Positions 1-7,094 of a DNA stretch of 38,774 bases are shown here, one piece after another. The translations under genes were made by a program, and so were the position numbers. Origin of the DNA: Streptomyces europaeiscabiei (GTDB taxonomy: Bacteria > Actinomycetota > Actinomycetes > Streptomycetales > Streptomycetaceae); NCBI RefSeq assembly GCF_001550375.1, contig NZ_LRTR01000512.1:1-38774 (forward strand), written 5' to 3'. Under the pieces are notes generated by a model. That model had not been told where the DNA came from. It saw only the letters and a program-made list of their open reading frames with translations, and did not search any database. The first letter of the stretch is position 1, and every line of letters begins with the position of its first letter.

Positions 1-179
1 TCGGTGTCGGCGGCGGCGCCCGCCGCCGGAGCGAGGAGCAGGCCACCCAGGCAGGACGCGCCGAGCAGGGCGGCGAGCGACAGGCGCAGACGGAGACGGA
101 GGCGGAGGTGGGAACGAGGGCCCGTACGGGTACGGGTACGGGTGTGGGGGCGGGAAGCGGGCGCGGGCGTGAGTGGCAT
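1..179 (-). CDS. Secreted protein, N-terminal signal-peptide portion (cut by window edge)
   Basis: Read on the minus strand from an ATG at 177-179, an open frame runs off the window start (59 codons). It begins with a long Arg/Thr-rich n-region (RPHTRTRTRTG, then a run of alternating Leu and Arg), followed by a hydrophobic core (LSLAALLGASCLGGLLLAPA) and an Ala-rich, cleavage-like AGAAA. This is a classical Sec signal peptide of Streptomyces type. The mature protein lies outside the window, so its function cannot be stated. The repeated hexamer-like DNA in the n-region (TACGGG units on the plus strand) produces the RT and LR dipeptide repeats. It is transcribed in the same direction as the expansin-like gene upstream of it, with about 145 bp between. 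Confidence 0.6.
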   Translation of the reverse strand, partial: MPLTPAPASRPHTRTRTRTGPRSHLRLRLRLRLSLAALLGASCLGGLLLAPAAGAAADT

Positions 180-324
180 GAGGGTCCCGGGAAGATCGGC
201 GAGCAGGGCACCCTCAGCATTGGCCGGACCGCGGTCAGGCGCGCGCGAGCTTGCTCTATCCGGCCGATCGGCTTCGCGAGCTGTTCTCGGCGGTGCGGAC
301 GGGTGGTGCGGACGGGCGGCGCGG

Positions 325-1296
325 TCAGCGTGCCGTGAACTGCACCCCGGTCGCCTGTACGACGTCCGGCCGCACCGCGATGCCGTCGACGGTCAGCTGC
401 TCCCCGTAGATGTCGGTGATCCTGAGCGCGCCGCCGCACCCGCCGCCCTGCTCGGAGAGGAAGTAGTTGTACTCGGTACGGGGCAGCCGGGCCCAGCCGC
501 CGCCGTCGCGGACCTCCAGCCGTGCCACCGGGTTCCGGTGCCCGATCACCTGGATGCCGCACCAGTACTGGCTGGACCCGGTCTTGTACCGGATCGACAG
601 CGGGTCGGACGTGCCGGGGCTCAGCAGACTCCAGGTGATCGGGATCTGGCCGCGCGAGGGGGCGGCGAGCTTGGCGAAGGCCTGTGCGCTGAGGTCGAGC
701 TGGCCGGGCTTGCAGGGCGCCGGGCACTCGTTGGTGATCCGGACCGTCACGGCGGCGCCGCCCGCCGCTCGGACGCGCACGTACGCCCCGCAGGCCTTGG
801 AGACCTCGTAGTCGGTGGTGTTCATCGCCGCGGTCATCACGTCGTCGCTCGGGCCGTACGAGCAGGTGCCGCCCTCGCCCGTACCGGCGTCGTAGAAGGT
901 GGCGACCCCCTCGTGCTCGACCCCGGGCCGTATCCGCCCCGCCAGCTGTGCCGAGGAGGGCCCGGCCTGCCGGGTGACGGCTGGCGACGGCCGGGTCGAC
1001 CCGGTGGTCGGGGTCGCCGACGGGGTGGTCGTCGAGGCCGACGGGGACGGGGACTTCGAGGGCGTGACGGAGGGCTTCCGCTCCGGTGCCCCGGAGGACG
1101 CGCCGGTCGCCCGGGGAGTGGTCACGGCGGGGGTCGCCCCGACCTTTCCGGCGGCTTCGGCGCCGGTCTCGCGGTCGGGGCCGAAGGCGATGACGAGCGA
1201 CGCGGCGAGCCCGACGGCCGCCACGGCGACGACGGATATGAGGGCGGTGCGCCGCTTGGGCCGGCGGGAGGAGGAGCGGTGGGGACGGGCTGCCAC
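325..1296 (-). CDS. Secreted or membrane-anchored expansin/RlpA-like double-psi beta-barrel protein
   Basis: 323-aa protein. The GTG at 1296 is chosen because an AAGGAC ribosome site lies 6 bases upstream; further upstream ATGs at 1428 and 1395 have no ribosome site. Order of parts: a basic N-terminus (RPHRSSSRRPKRR), one hydrophobic segment (ALISVVAVAAVGLAASLVIA) acting as signal or anchor, a Ser/Thr/Pro-rich linker of about 75 residues, then a domain starting GVATFYDAG and containing TCSYGP, ACGAYVRV and ITNECPAPC. That pattern fits the bacterial expansin (EXLX/YoaJ-like) double-psi barrel, followed by the carbohydrate-binding-like C-terminal half. Expansins loosen cell-wall polysaccharides without hydrolysis. 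The probable role is binding cellulose or peptidoglycan outside the cell, which is inference from the family. The cysteines may form disulfides. Confidence 0.8.
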   Translation of the reverse strand: MAARPHRSSSRRPKRRTALISVVAVAAVGLAASLVIAFGPDRETGAEAAGKVGATPAVTTPRATGASSGAPERKPSVTPSKSPSPSASTTTPSATPTTGSTRPSPAVTRQAGPSSAQLAGRIRPGVEHEGVATFYDAGTGEGGTCSYGPSDDVMTAAMNTTDYEVSKACGAYVRVRAAGGAAVTVRITNECPAPCKPGQLDLSAQAFAKLAAPSRGQIPITWSLLSPGTSDPLSIRYKTGSSQYWCGIQVIGHRNPVARLEVRDGGGWARLPRTEYNYFLSEQGGGCGGALRITDIYGEQLTVDGIAVRPDVVQATGVQFTAR

Positions 1297-1562
1297 GTTC
1301 AAGTCCTTCGGGTCCGTGCGTGGTTCGGGTCCGGGCGTGGTTCGGAAAAGGAGTGATCCTGGAGGAGGCGCGATTCTGGAGAAAGCGTGATTCATGTGGG
1401 GCTCGTGCGGAAGGAGCTTCCCACTCATGGGTTGCCGCCGGGGCCGGAATGGTTGCCCTCGACGTGATGCGCCGACCGGGCTGCGATCGTAGGATGATCG
1501 ATCGCCGAGTTCGTCGGTGGCCGCACACCGGGTGCGTCATGTTCGCTGTCAGGGAGGTCGGG

Positions 1563-2303
1563 ATGTCACGTCCGGTCACGGTGGTCACGGGTGGGAGCCG
1601 GGGGATCGGTGCCGCGACCTGCCTGCGGCTCGCGTCGGACGGTCACGACGTGGTCGTGGGGTACGTGAACGACGGGGCGGCCGCCGAGTGGATCGCGACG
1701 GGAGTACGGGCGAACGGGGCGCGCTGTGTCACGGTCAGGGCGGACACCTCGGTGGAGGCCGACGTGGACCGGCTGTTCGAGACGGCGGCGGACCGGCTCG
1801 GGCCGGTGACGGGGCTGGTCAACAACGCGGGGGTGACGGGCCCGTTCGGGAGACTGGTGGACACCGGCACGGATGTGCTGCGCCGGGTGGTCGAGGTCAA
1901 CCTCCTCGGCGTGCTGCTGTGTTCGCGCCGGGCGGCCGAGGTGATGGCGGCCCGGGGAAGCGGCGTCATCGTGAACGTGTCCTCGGCGGCGGCCACGCTG
2001 GGCAGCCCCGGCGAGTACGTCCACTACGCGGCGACCAAGGCCGCGGTCGACGCGCTGACGACGGGACTCGCGAAGGAACTCGGCCCGGACGGCATCCGAG
2101 TCAACGCGGTCGCGCCCGGGGTGATCGACACCGAGATCCACGCGCGGATGGGTGACCCGGAACGCCCCGACCGCATCGCCGCCTCCATCCCCCTCCGCCG
2201 CCCCGGCCGCGCCGACGAGATCGCCTCGGCCATCGCCTGGCTCATGTCCCCGGAGGCGTCGTACACGACGGGAGCGGTGCTGCGGGTGTCGGGGGGCCGG
2301 TGA
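1563..2303 (+). CDS. SDR-family NAD(P)-dependent oxidoreductase (FabG-like)
   Basis: 246-aa classical short-chain dehydrogenase. The ATG at 1563 follows GGGAGGTCGGG, a usable ribosome site. Motifs in order: cofactor-binding TGGSRGIGAA near residue 10, NNAG near residue 86, the catalytic Ser in NVSSAAA, YVHYAATKAAV with the catalytic Tyr and Lys, and a C-terminal GAVLRVSGG that is normal for 3-oxoacyl-reductase-like members. Length is normal for the family, so it looks intact. It should reduce a ketone or oxidise an alcohol with NAD(P)(H) in the cytoplasm; the substrate cannot be told. It is divergent from the expansin-like gene upstream and convergent with the kinase-like gene downstream, so it appears monocistronic. 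Confidence 0.85.
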   Translation: MSRPVTVVTGGSRGIGAATCLRLASDGHDVVVGYVNDGAAAEWIATGVRANGARCVTVRADTSVEADVDRLFETAADRLGPVTGLVNNAGVTGPFGRLVDTGTDVLRRVVEVNLLGVLLCSRRAAEVMAARGSGVIVNVSSAAATLGSPGEYVHYAATKAAVDALTTGLAKELGPDGIRVNAVAPGVIDTEIHARMGDPERPDRIAASIPLRRPGRADEIASAIAWLMSPEASYTTGAVLRVSGGR

Positions 2304-2388
2304 AGCGCCGTGGGAGGTCGGGTTGTCGGCGGGCCGCCGGTCGGGTCTGGTTGCTCGCGCAGTTCCCCGCGCCGCTTCGGAGGCGCGT

Positions 2389-2997
2389 TCAGTTGGCCGG
2401 TGGCTTGGATCCTCGCCGTTTGTCGAGCAGCCGCTGGAACGCGGTCGGCGTGGGCCGGTCGGCGATGAACTCCTTGATGCGCGTGGCGCATCGGAGCGGA
2501 TCCGCCCGGCTGGTGTCGCACTCGATGTCGTAGAGCCCGTGTGCGTGCACCTGCCCCGACTGCCGCACGGCCAGCCCCGTCGGCCGGTCGCCCCGGTCCC
2601 GCTCGCGTCGTTCGAGCTCGGCGCGGGGGCAGTGCACGCCCACGAACACGACGTCCTGCGGCACGAAGAGATCGAGGCAGTCCCGCAGCCGCCATTCCGC
2701 GCTCAGGACGTGGTCCATGACGACGTTGTTGCCCGCGGCCGCCATCCCGGCGATCGCGCGGTGGTAGCCCCGCCAGGTGTCGTGGAGCACGGTGGCGAGC
2801 CGTTCGGGGGACATCTCCCGGCGGGTCCGCATGGCGTGGAACGCGTCGACCGGGATGTGGAAGGAGGGCTCGTCGAGGATGTTCAGCAGCTCCACAGCGA
2901 TGCTCGACTTGCCCGAACTGGACGTGCCGTTGAGGAAGATGATCAGGCCGCCCGGGTGGTGGGCCTGCTCGTCGGCGTCTCGCCCCACAGCGGTCAC
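2389..2997 (-). CDS. Chloramphenicol-phosphotransferase-like P-loop kinase
   Basis: 202-aa protein. The GTG at 2995-2997 is chosen because it overlaps the stop of the small upstream gene (GTGA), so translation is probably coupled. A Walker A motif GTSSSGKSS sits near residues 20-28, followed by a DAFHAM segment, VVMDHVL, and an LID-like ERRERDRGDRPTG stretch. This matches the CPT-like family (chloramphenicol O-phosphotransferase fold, related to adenylate and shikimate kinases). Whether it phosphorylates chloramphenicol, another antibiotic or a small metabolite cannot be judged by eye. It is followed by the convergent SDR gene about 85 bp away. An alternative is a generic AAA-type nucleotide kinase. 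Confidence 0.75.
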   Translation of the reverse strand: MTAVGRDADEQAHHPGGLIIFLNGTSSSGKSSIAVELLNILDEPSFHIPVDAFHAMRTRREMSPERLATVLHDTWRGYHRAIAGMAAAGNNVVMDHVLSAEWRLRDCLDLFVPQDVVFVGVHCPRAELERRERDRGDRPTGLAVRQSGQVHAHGLYDIECDTSRADPLRCATRIKEFIADRPTPTAFQRLLDKRRGSKPPAN

Positions 2998-3173
2998 GCG
3001 GCCTCGGTGATGTCTCCGCGTATCGCAGCGGCCCACTCCGCGACCAACAGCTCGTACTCCGCCCGCTCCTGCGCCGACAGCGACCCACCGGCGTGCTGCC
3101 ACAGCGCTCGGATCCGGTCGTTCAAGTCGGCGGCGGACCGCACGGAACCACGGGAAAGGTGCTCGGGGGACAT
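2994..3173 (-). CDS. Small conserved-looking protein translationally coupled to the CPT-like kinase
   Basis: 59 aa from the ATG at 3173 (MSPEHL...). GTG/ATG codons at 3197 and 3194 would add 7 to 8 residues; none has a good ribosome site. The composition is that of a real soluble helical protein (LNDRIRALWQHAG, then AQERAEYELLVAEWAAAI), not of a shadow frame. It ends at 2994 by a 4-base overlap with the kinase start, which argues for an obligate pair. No family is recognised and no function is assigned. It could modulate or complex with the kinase, but that is only inference from coupling. Confidence 0.55.
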   Translation of the reverse strand: MSPEHLSRGSVRSAADLNDRIRALWQHAGGSLSAQERAEYELLVAEWAAAIRGDITEAA

Positions 3174-3289
3174 GCGGACAAGAGTAGGCGCCATCACTGA
3201 CGGTGCGCTACCGCTCGGCTACGGATGCCGTATGTGGTTGGTCACTGAGGGGAGTTGGGGAGGAGCGGGCAGTTCGGACCGGGTCCGGC

Positions 3290-3395
3290 TCAGCCCGCCG
3301 ACTCCCCCGCGTGGGGGCTCGGTACGCCCATGGACACCAGGACGACGATGACAATGACGATGCCGATGCTCTGTGTTCCGGTACGGACGTCTCGT
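3290..3395 (-). pseudogene. uppP: Remnant of uppP 3' end, copy 1 (frameshifted)
   Basis: On the minus strand, stop TGA at 3290-3292 ends a peptide IGIVIVIVVLVSMGVPSPHA plus GESAG. This closely matches the last residues of Streptomyces undecaprenyl-diphosphate phosphatase (UppP; GIVIIVLVSMGVLSPHAAES type). About 25 codons are readable; upstream a Tyr-Arg pair of the WYR motif is still visible but out of frame, so one indel has occurred. The rest of the gene is absent. A second, cleaner copy lies at 4539-4685 in the same orientation. The fragment cannot be functional. Confidence 0.65.
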
Positions 3396-3439
3396 CGCTG
3401 TTCGGACTTGAATGGGCTCGGCGCCCTCCCTGACCAAGC

Positions 3440-3676
3440 TCAGTAGTCCGGCCTGTCAGGATCGTATGGATCGGGAAAATACTCCCGCACCGAGGCGTTA
3501 TGTGGTGGAGTGAACTGAGCGTTGTGCTGTTCCGCAGCCCGTTCGGCATCCCTTGAGTTGTCGTAGACGGTGCCGAGTGGGGCCTCGCCTTCATCCGGGC
3601 AATAGGCTTCCCAGGTAGTTCGGTGAGCGCGGCGGCGTTCTGTCTCCGATTTATGCATGTGAGGCCTCCCCATCAT
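3440..3676 (-). CDS. Unassigned small protein in low-GC DNA
   Basis: 78 aa if started at the ATG at 3676, which follows AAGGACGGCCCA. The ATG at 3658 behind GGGGAGG is equally good. The frame stays open upstream to 3865 but begins there with a poor TTG. The protein is hydrophilic and acidic at its C-terminus (EYFPDPYDPDRPDY), with an Arg-rich segment (ETERRRAHRTTWEAY). Base composition (near 50-55% GC, with TTA/ATA-like codons upstream) is unlike the neighbours and suggests a phage or integrative-element origin. It sits between the two uppP remnants. No family is recognised. The in-frame upstream CPTCDG motif could mean a longer, now start-less, zinc-binding protein. Confidence 0.4.
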   Translation of the reverse strand: MMGRPHMHKSETERRRAHRTTWEAYCPDEGEAPLGTVYDNSRDAERAAEQHNAQFTPPHNASVREYFPDPYDPDRPDY

Positions 3677-4059
3677 TGGGCCGTCCTTCTTGCGCTCCCG
3701 TCCATCGCACGTTGGACAGTTGATTGTTCCATGAAGTATTGACTGCTTGTTCGTCTCGTAATCGCTGAATAGTGCGCAGTCGGTGACGGAGATGCGGTGC
3801 GGCGTTAATCTCTGTTGATCTGTCGCATTAAGATTTGTCGCGGCCCGACTCGCGTATATTCGCAAATCCCTCCCTTTTCAGGCTATGACCGGTGCTGCGC
3901 ACGGGCAACTCAAAGTGCCCCGGACAGTAGCGGCTATTATCCTGCACCAGCCTTGCCACGACAGCCTCGATAGGCGCCCCTGCTAACCCCCGGCATCCGC
4001 CGGAAGATCCCGCACGGGAGAACAACACGCGGCACCCCTTCCGACACCCCGCTGGCCAC

Positions 4060-4400
4060 CCGCGCGGCGGGAACGATCCTGGGCCGACGCCGCAACGCCC
4101 CCGATCTACGCCATCGCGGGTGGCAGCGGCGACGGCGAAGGCGGCTCCCGATCAGGGGCCGGCGGGCAAGCCGGATCTGACGGTCAAGGCCGGTCCGGCC
4201 AGGGCGGAGAGGGCTCCGCCGGCCAGGGCTCCGGCCAGGACGGACAACGTTGCGGACAGGACTCCGGGGCGTCCGGATCAGGCTCCGGAGACGGCGGCGA
4301 CATCACCGACCGGACGGCGCGCGCCCGTCAGTGGGAGAAGCACGCCGAGGCGGGCAAGCCGCAGCCATCTGCACCCCCAGAGTTGGGTGGAGCGGCCAGG
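4060..4400 (+). pseudogene. Gly-rich fragment, possibly phage scaffold/head protein N-terminus (frameshifted)
   Basis: Plus-strand reading gives LATRAAGTILGRRRN, then after a frameshift at about 4100 PIYAIAGGSGDGEGG, a Gly/Gln/Ser-rich stretch and ITDRTARARQWEKHAEAG. The layout (short RRxG-x-PI-x-x-IAGG start, Gly-rich linker, then RA-x-x-WE-helix) is reminiscent of head or scaffold proteins of actinophages. The frame has no usable start codon between 4104 and 4383 and is broken by the shift, so it is not a working gene. The phage assignment is from memory of similar proteins and is weak; a low-complexity shadow is the alternative. Confidence 0.3.
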
Positions 4401-4455
4401 GCGAGGGATGGGCCAACCCCCAGGTGGTCCCGCCTGGTCCCTGCACGACAACGAG

Positions 4456-4487
4456 AGAGCCCCCGAGGAGTCAACCTCGGGGGCTCT
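4456..4487 (-). terminator. Rho-independent terminator, 13-bp perfect stem
   Basis: AGAGCCCCCGAGG (4456-4468), loop AGTCAA, CCTCGGGGGCTCT (4475-4487), flanked by a TTT on the plus side. It lies about 50 bp beyond the stop of uppP copy 2 on the minus strand, the place expected for the original uppP terminator. It may therefore have moved with that gene end. The stem works for either strand. Confidence 0.85.
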
Positions 4488-4538
4488 TTGGTTACCGCAA
4501 CCCAACCGCTGGCCGGAACCAGCCGAACCGGCCCACCG

Positions 4539-4685
4539 TCACCCGGACGATTCGGCCGCGTGGGGGCTCAGTACACCCATGCTGACCAGCACAATGATGA
4601 CGATGCCGAGCGCGATGCGGTACCAGACGAACGGCATGAAGCTCTTGGTGGAGATGAACTTCATACACAAGTTTATGACGACTTT
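4539..4685 (-). pseudogene. uppP: Remnant of uppP 3' end, copy 2 (5' truncated)
   Basis: Minus strand, stop TGA at 4539-4541. Readable peptide: MKFISTKSFMPFVWYRIALG, then IVIIVLVSMGVLSPHAAESSG. This is the C-terminal end (about 45 residues of roughly 280) of undecaprenyl-diphosphate phosphatase, the membrane enzyme that recycles the cell-wall lipid carrier and gives bacitracin resistance. Identity to the family fades upstream of the Met at 4664. No intact uppP is in the window, so this is a recombination scar. Its terminator is retained downstream (4456-4487). Confidence 0.75.
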
Positions 4686-4802
4686 GCTCCACCCGACTTG
4701 ACCTGCGGTTTTCCACCACTTTCAAGATCGAATGTGAGAGCAGTGGGAGACGGCACCTTCCAGTGCTCTCCTTCGCTGGCCACGAAACGCAGCCACCTGG
4801 TG

Positions 4803-4848
4803 TGCAGCGAACCTGCAGTCTCCGGTTTGCAGCGAACCTGCAATCTCC
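4803..4848. repeat. Two tandem 21-bp direct repeats
   Basis: TGCAGCGAACCTGCA followed by GTCTCC (4803-4823) and by ATCTCC (4828-4848), one mismatch, 25-bp period. Each unit contains the inverted core TGCAG...CTGCA. The pair sits exactly where the integrase-like frame loses family resemblance, so it may be part of an old att or excisionase site. That is inference. Confidence 0.7.
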
Positions 4849-5024
4849 TGCTCCATGGCCAGGGCAACGTGCGAGTAGAGACCATCCACGCCGGCGACCT
4901 CGCGGCCCATGCGCTTCTCCACGGCGATGCGACTGTGTCGATCTTCGTCCAGCCACTCCTTGCCGCCGTGACGAAGCAGGTACAGCCGCTTTCCGGCGTA
5001 CGCGGTTGCGGGGAACTGGCCCCT
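4827..5024 (-). pseudogene. C-terminal remnant of a tyrosine-type site-specific integrase
   Basis: Minus-strand peptide RLYLLRHGGKEWLDED, then VEKRMGREVAGVDGLYSHV and ALAMEQEIAGSLQ. This matches the C-terminal catalytic part of integrases of actinobacterial mobile elements: the LRH (box II Arg), the position of LGH (here MGR, so the second His is lost) and the Tyr nucleophile in GLYSHV. Everything N-terminal is absent or unreadable, and the frame runs into the tandem repeats. It is a dead integrase tail, supporting an ancient integrated element between about 3.2 and 5.0 kb. Confidence 0.6.
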
Positions 5025-5401
5025 GACCCGCGGCCAAACTGTCCGACAAGGCCCTGGCCGCAGTGCGTGCCCCGGTCGCTCAACAGCCCGGATGAGATTT
5101 TCGGCAAGGGCAGGATGCATGAGACCGACTGGGACGATGAGGACGACAACGTGCCCCGGATGAGCTGATCGGCAAGCGAAGATCTGTGCGGCAGTGACCT
5201 GCATGCCCTGGCGGTCGCCGGAGGCGCTCCAGCGGTCACCGCACCCCAGCGGGCGCCGGCCGCGTTTCTGCGTCTGCCCGCCGGGTGATCCCGTACCGGG
5301 GCACCGCTGCTCTGGCACTCGTGCCCGTACGGGGCGGTGTAGCCGGTGGTCGGGTGCACGGTCGCCTCAGGTTGTCGGTGCCGTCGGCTAGCGTGCGAGG
5401 T
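5025..5401. other. Intergenic stretch without recognisable gene
   Basis: About 380 bp between the integrase tail and the AAA ATPase. Frames are open but show no family motif or plausible ribosome site. The promoter of the ATPase gene is expected in the last 100 bp, but no clear -35/-10 pair stands out. Confidence 0.4.
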
Positions 5402-6985
5402 ATGCGCTACTTCAATACGGCCGGGCCGTGCGTCCCCACGCGTCACTACATGGTGCCGGCCCAGGAGCGGCTGCCCAGGGCCCGCGGGTACATCGAGCAG
5501 GGCCAGTACTTCGTGGTGCACGCGCCGCGGCAGACCGGGAAGACGACGGTGCTGGCGGCGATGGCCCGGGAACTGACGGCCTCGGGCCGGTACGCGGCGC
5601 TGCACTTCTCGTGCGAGAGCGCGGAGGTGGCCGGGGAGGACTACGGCCAGGCCGAGTTGCTGGTGCTGGAGGCGATTCGGCGGTCCGCGGAGTCCGCTGG
5701 GCTTCCTGATGAGCTCGCGCCCCCCGCCTCCTGGCCCGACGCGGTGCCCGGGTCCCGGCTCACGCGGGGGCTGACTGAGTGGGTGCGGAGCTGTCCGCGT
5801 CCGCTGGTGCTGTTCTTCGACGAGATCGACGCGCTGCGGGGGGAAGGCCTGCGCAGTGTGCTGCGCCAGTTGCGCGATGGCTTCACTGTCAGCCGTGGCG
5901 GCTTCCCGCATGCGGTGGTGCTGTGCGGGCTGCGGGATGTGCGTGACTACAAGGCGGCCTCGGGCGGGGATCCGGGGCGCCTTGGTACGTCGAGTCCGTT
6001 CAACATCAAGGTGGCGTCGCTGCGGTTGGGCGACTTCACCGCGGCCGAGGTCGCCGAGCTGTACGGGCAGCACACCACGCAGACGGGCCAGGATTTCACG
6101 GTGGATGCGCTGGAGCGTGCCTTCGGCTTTACCCAGGGACAGCCGTGGCTGGTCAACGCGCTGGCCCGGGAGGTCGTCGAGGAGATGGGGGTGCCGTCGG
6201 ACACGCCGATCACGGCCGAGCACATGGAGGAGGCGAAGGAGCGGCTGATCCTGGCGCGTGCGACGCATCTGGACTCGCTGGCCGCCAGGTTGGGCGAGGA
6301 CCGGGTGCGGCGGGTGATCCAGCCGGTGATCGCGGGCGAGCTGCTCCTGCCGACGGACACGTACGACGACGATCTGGCGTACGTGCGCGACCTGGGGCTG
6401 GTCGCTCCGGACGCGCCGGTGCGGGTGGCCAATCCGATCTACCAGGAGGTCATTGTCCGGGTCCTGGGAAACAACACGGAGGGCCAGGTCGTCGCCGCCC
6501 CGAGCAGCTTCCGGCTGCCGGACGACCGGATCGACATGGACAAGCTGCTGTGCTCCTTCGCCGAGTTCTGGCGGGAGAACGGCGAGATCCTGGCCACCGC
6601 CTCGACCTACCCGGAGGCCGCGGCACAGCTGGTGATGATGGCCTACCTGCACCGGATCGTGAACGGGGCGGGTTTCATCGACCGGGAGTACGGGATCGGC
6701 CGGCGGCGCGTGGACCTGCTGATTCGCCAGCCGTACACCGCTGCCGACGGTTCGCGGGCGGTGCAGCGCGAGGCGCTGGAGCTGAAGGTGTGGCGCCAGG
6801 GCCGCACCGACCCCCTCGCCGAGGGGCTGGCACAGTTGGACGACTACCTGGACCGCATGGAGCTGTCCACGGGCACCCTCGTCGTCTTCGACACCCGCCC
6901 GCAAGCAGCCACGGTCCACGAGCGCACCGCCTTCTCGCAGCAGACCACGCCCTCCGGGCGCACCGTCACCCTGCTGCGCGCCTGA
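5402..6985 (+). CDS. AAA-family ATPase with C-terminal PD-(D/E)XK nuclease-like domain
   Basis: 527 aa from the ATG at 5402. N-terminal AAA domain: Walker A APRQTGKT at residues 41-48, Walker B LVLFFDEID near 134-142, and a sensor-like VLCGLRDVRDY. It fits the AAA-like/ORC-type ATPases of the archaeal-type ATPase group. A winged-helix-like region follows (residues about 240-370). The C-terminal 150 residues contain GRRRVDLLI (Asp near 437) and ALELKVW (Glu-x-Lys near 460-462), the D...ExK signature of a PD-(D/E)XK nuclease (PDDEXK_9-like). Such proteins are common but poorly understood, and several have been proposed in defence or mobile-element control. Next come a truncated HNH gene (110 bp downstream) and an ArsR fragment. 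It looks intact. Confidence 0.8.
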   Translation: MRYFNTAGPCVPTRHYMVPAQERLPRARGYIEQGQYFVVHAPRQTGKTTVLAAMARELTASGRYAALHFSCESAEVAGEDYGQAELLVLEAIRRSAESAGLPDELAPPASWPDAVPGSRLTRGLTEWVRSCPRPLVLFFDEIDALRGEGLRSVLRQLRDGFTVSRGGFPHAVVLCGLRDVRDYKAASGGDPGRLGTSSPFNIKVASLRLGDFTAAEVAELYGQHTTQTGQDFTVDALERAFGFTQGQPWLVNALAREVVEEMGVPSDTPITAEHMEEAKERLILARATHLDSLAARLGEDRVRRVIQPVIAGELLLPTDTYDDDLAYVRDLGLVAPDAPVRVANPIYQEVIVRVLGNNTEGQVVAAPSSFRLPDDRIDMDKLLCSFAEFWRENGEILATASTYPEAAAQLVMMAYLHRIVNGAGFIDREYGIGRRRVDLLIRQPYTAADGSRAVQREALELKVWRQGRTDPLAEGLAQLDDYLDRMELSTGTLVVFDTRPQAATVHERTAFSQQTTPSGRTVTLLRA

Positions 6986-7094
6986 CGGCCGGGAGTCAGC
7001 CAGGAGCGCCCCCGGATCTTCCTCCCGTGGCCGTGTTCCCGGAGCAGCACGGGTTCGGTGCGGGAGCCGAGATCTTCGGTGCCCAGTACGCGAC

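Noticed and set aside
4..1356. 450-codon plus-strand open frame over the expansin-like gene
   Set aside because: Arg/Gly-rich high-GC shadow of the minus-strand gene, with no motif, no ribosome site and wrong codon bias.
3828..4028. 66-codon minus-strand ORF
   Set aside because: No ribosome site, no coherent composition, and it overlaps low-GC DNA without family resemblance.
4803..4848. CRISPR-like repeats
   Set aside because: Only two units with a 4-bp spacer, so not an array.
4673..6919. 748-codon minus-strand open frame opposite the AAA ATPase
   Set aside because: Antisense shadow; the plus-strand frame has Walker A/B and nuclease motifs. Only the short integrase and uppP pieces near its end are real.
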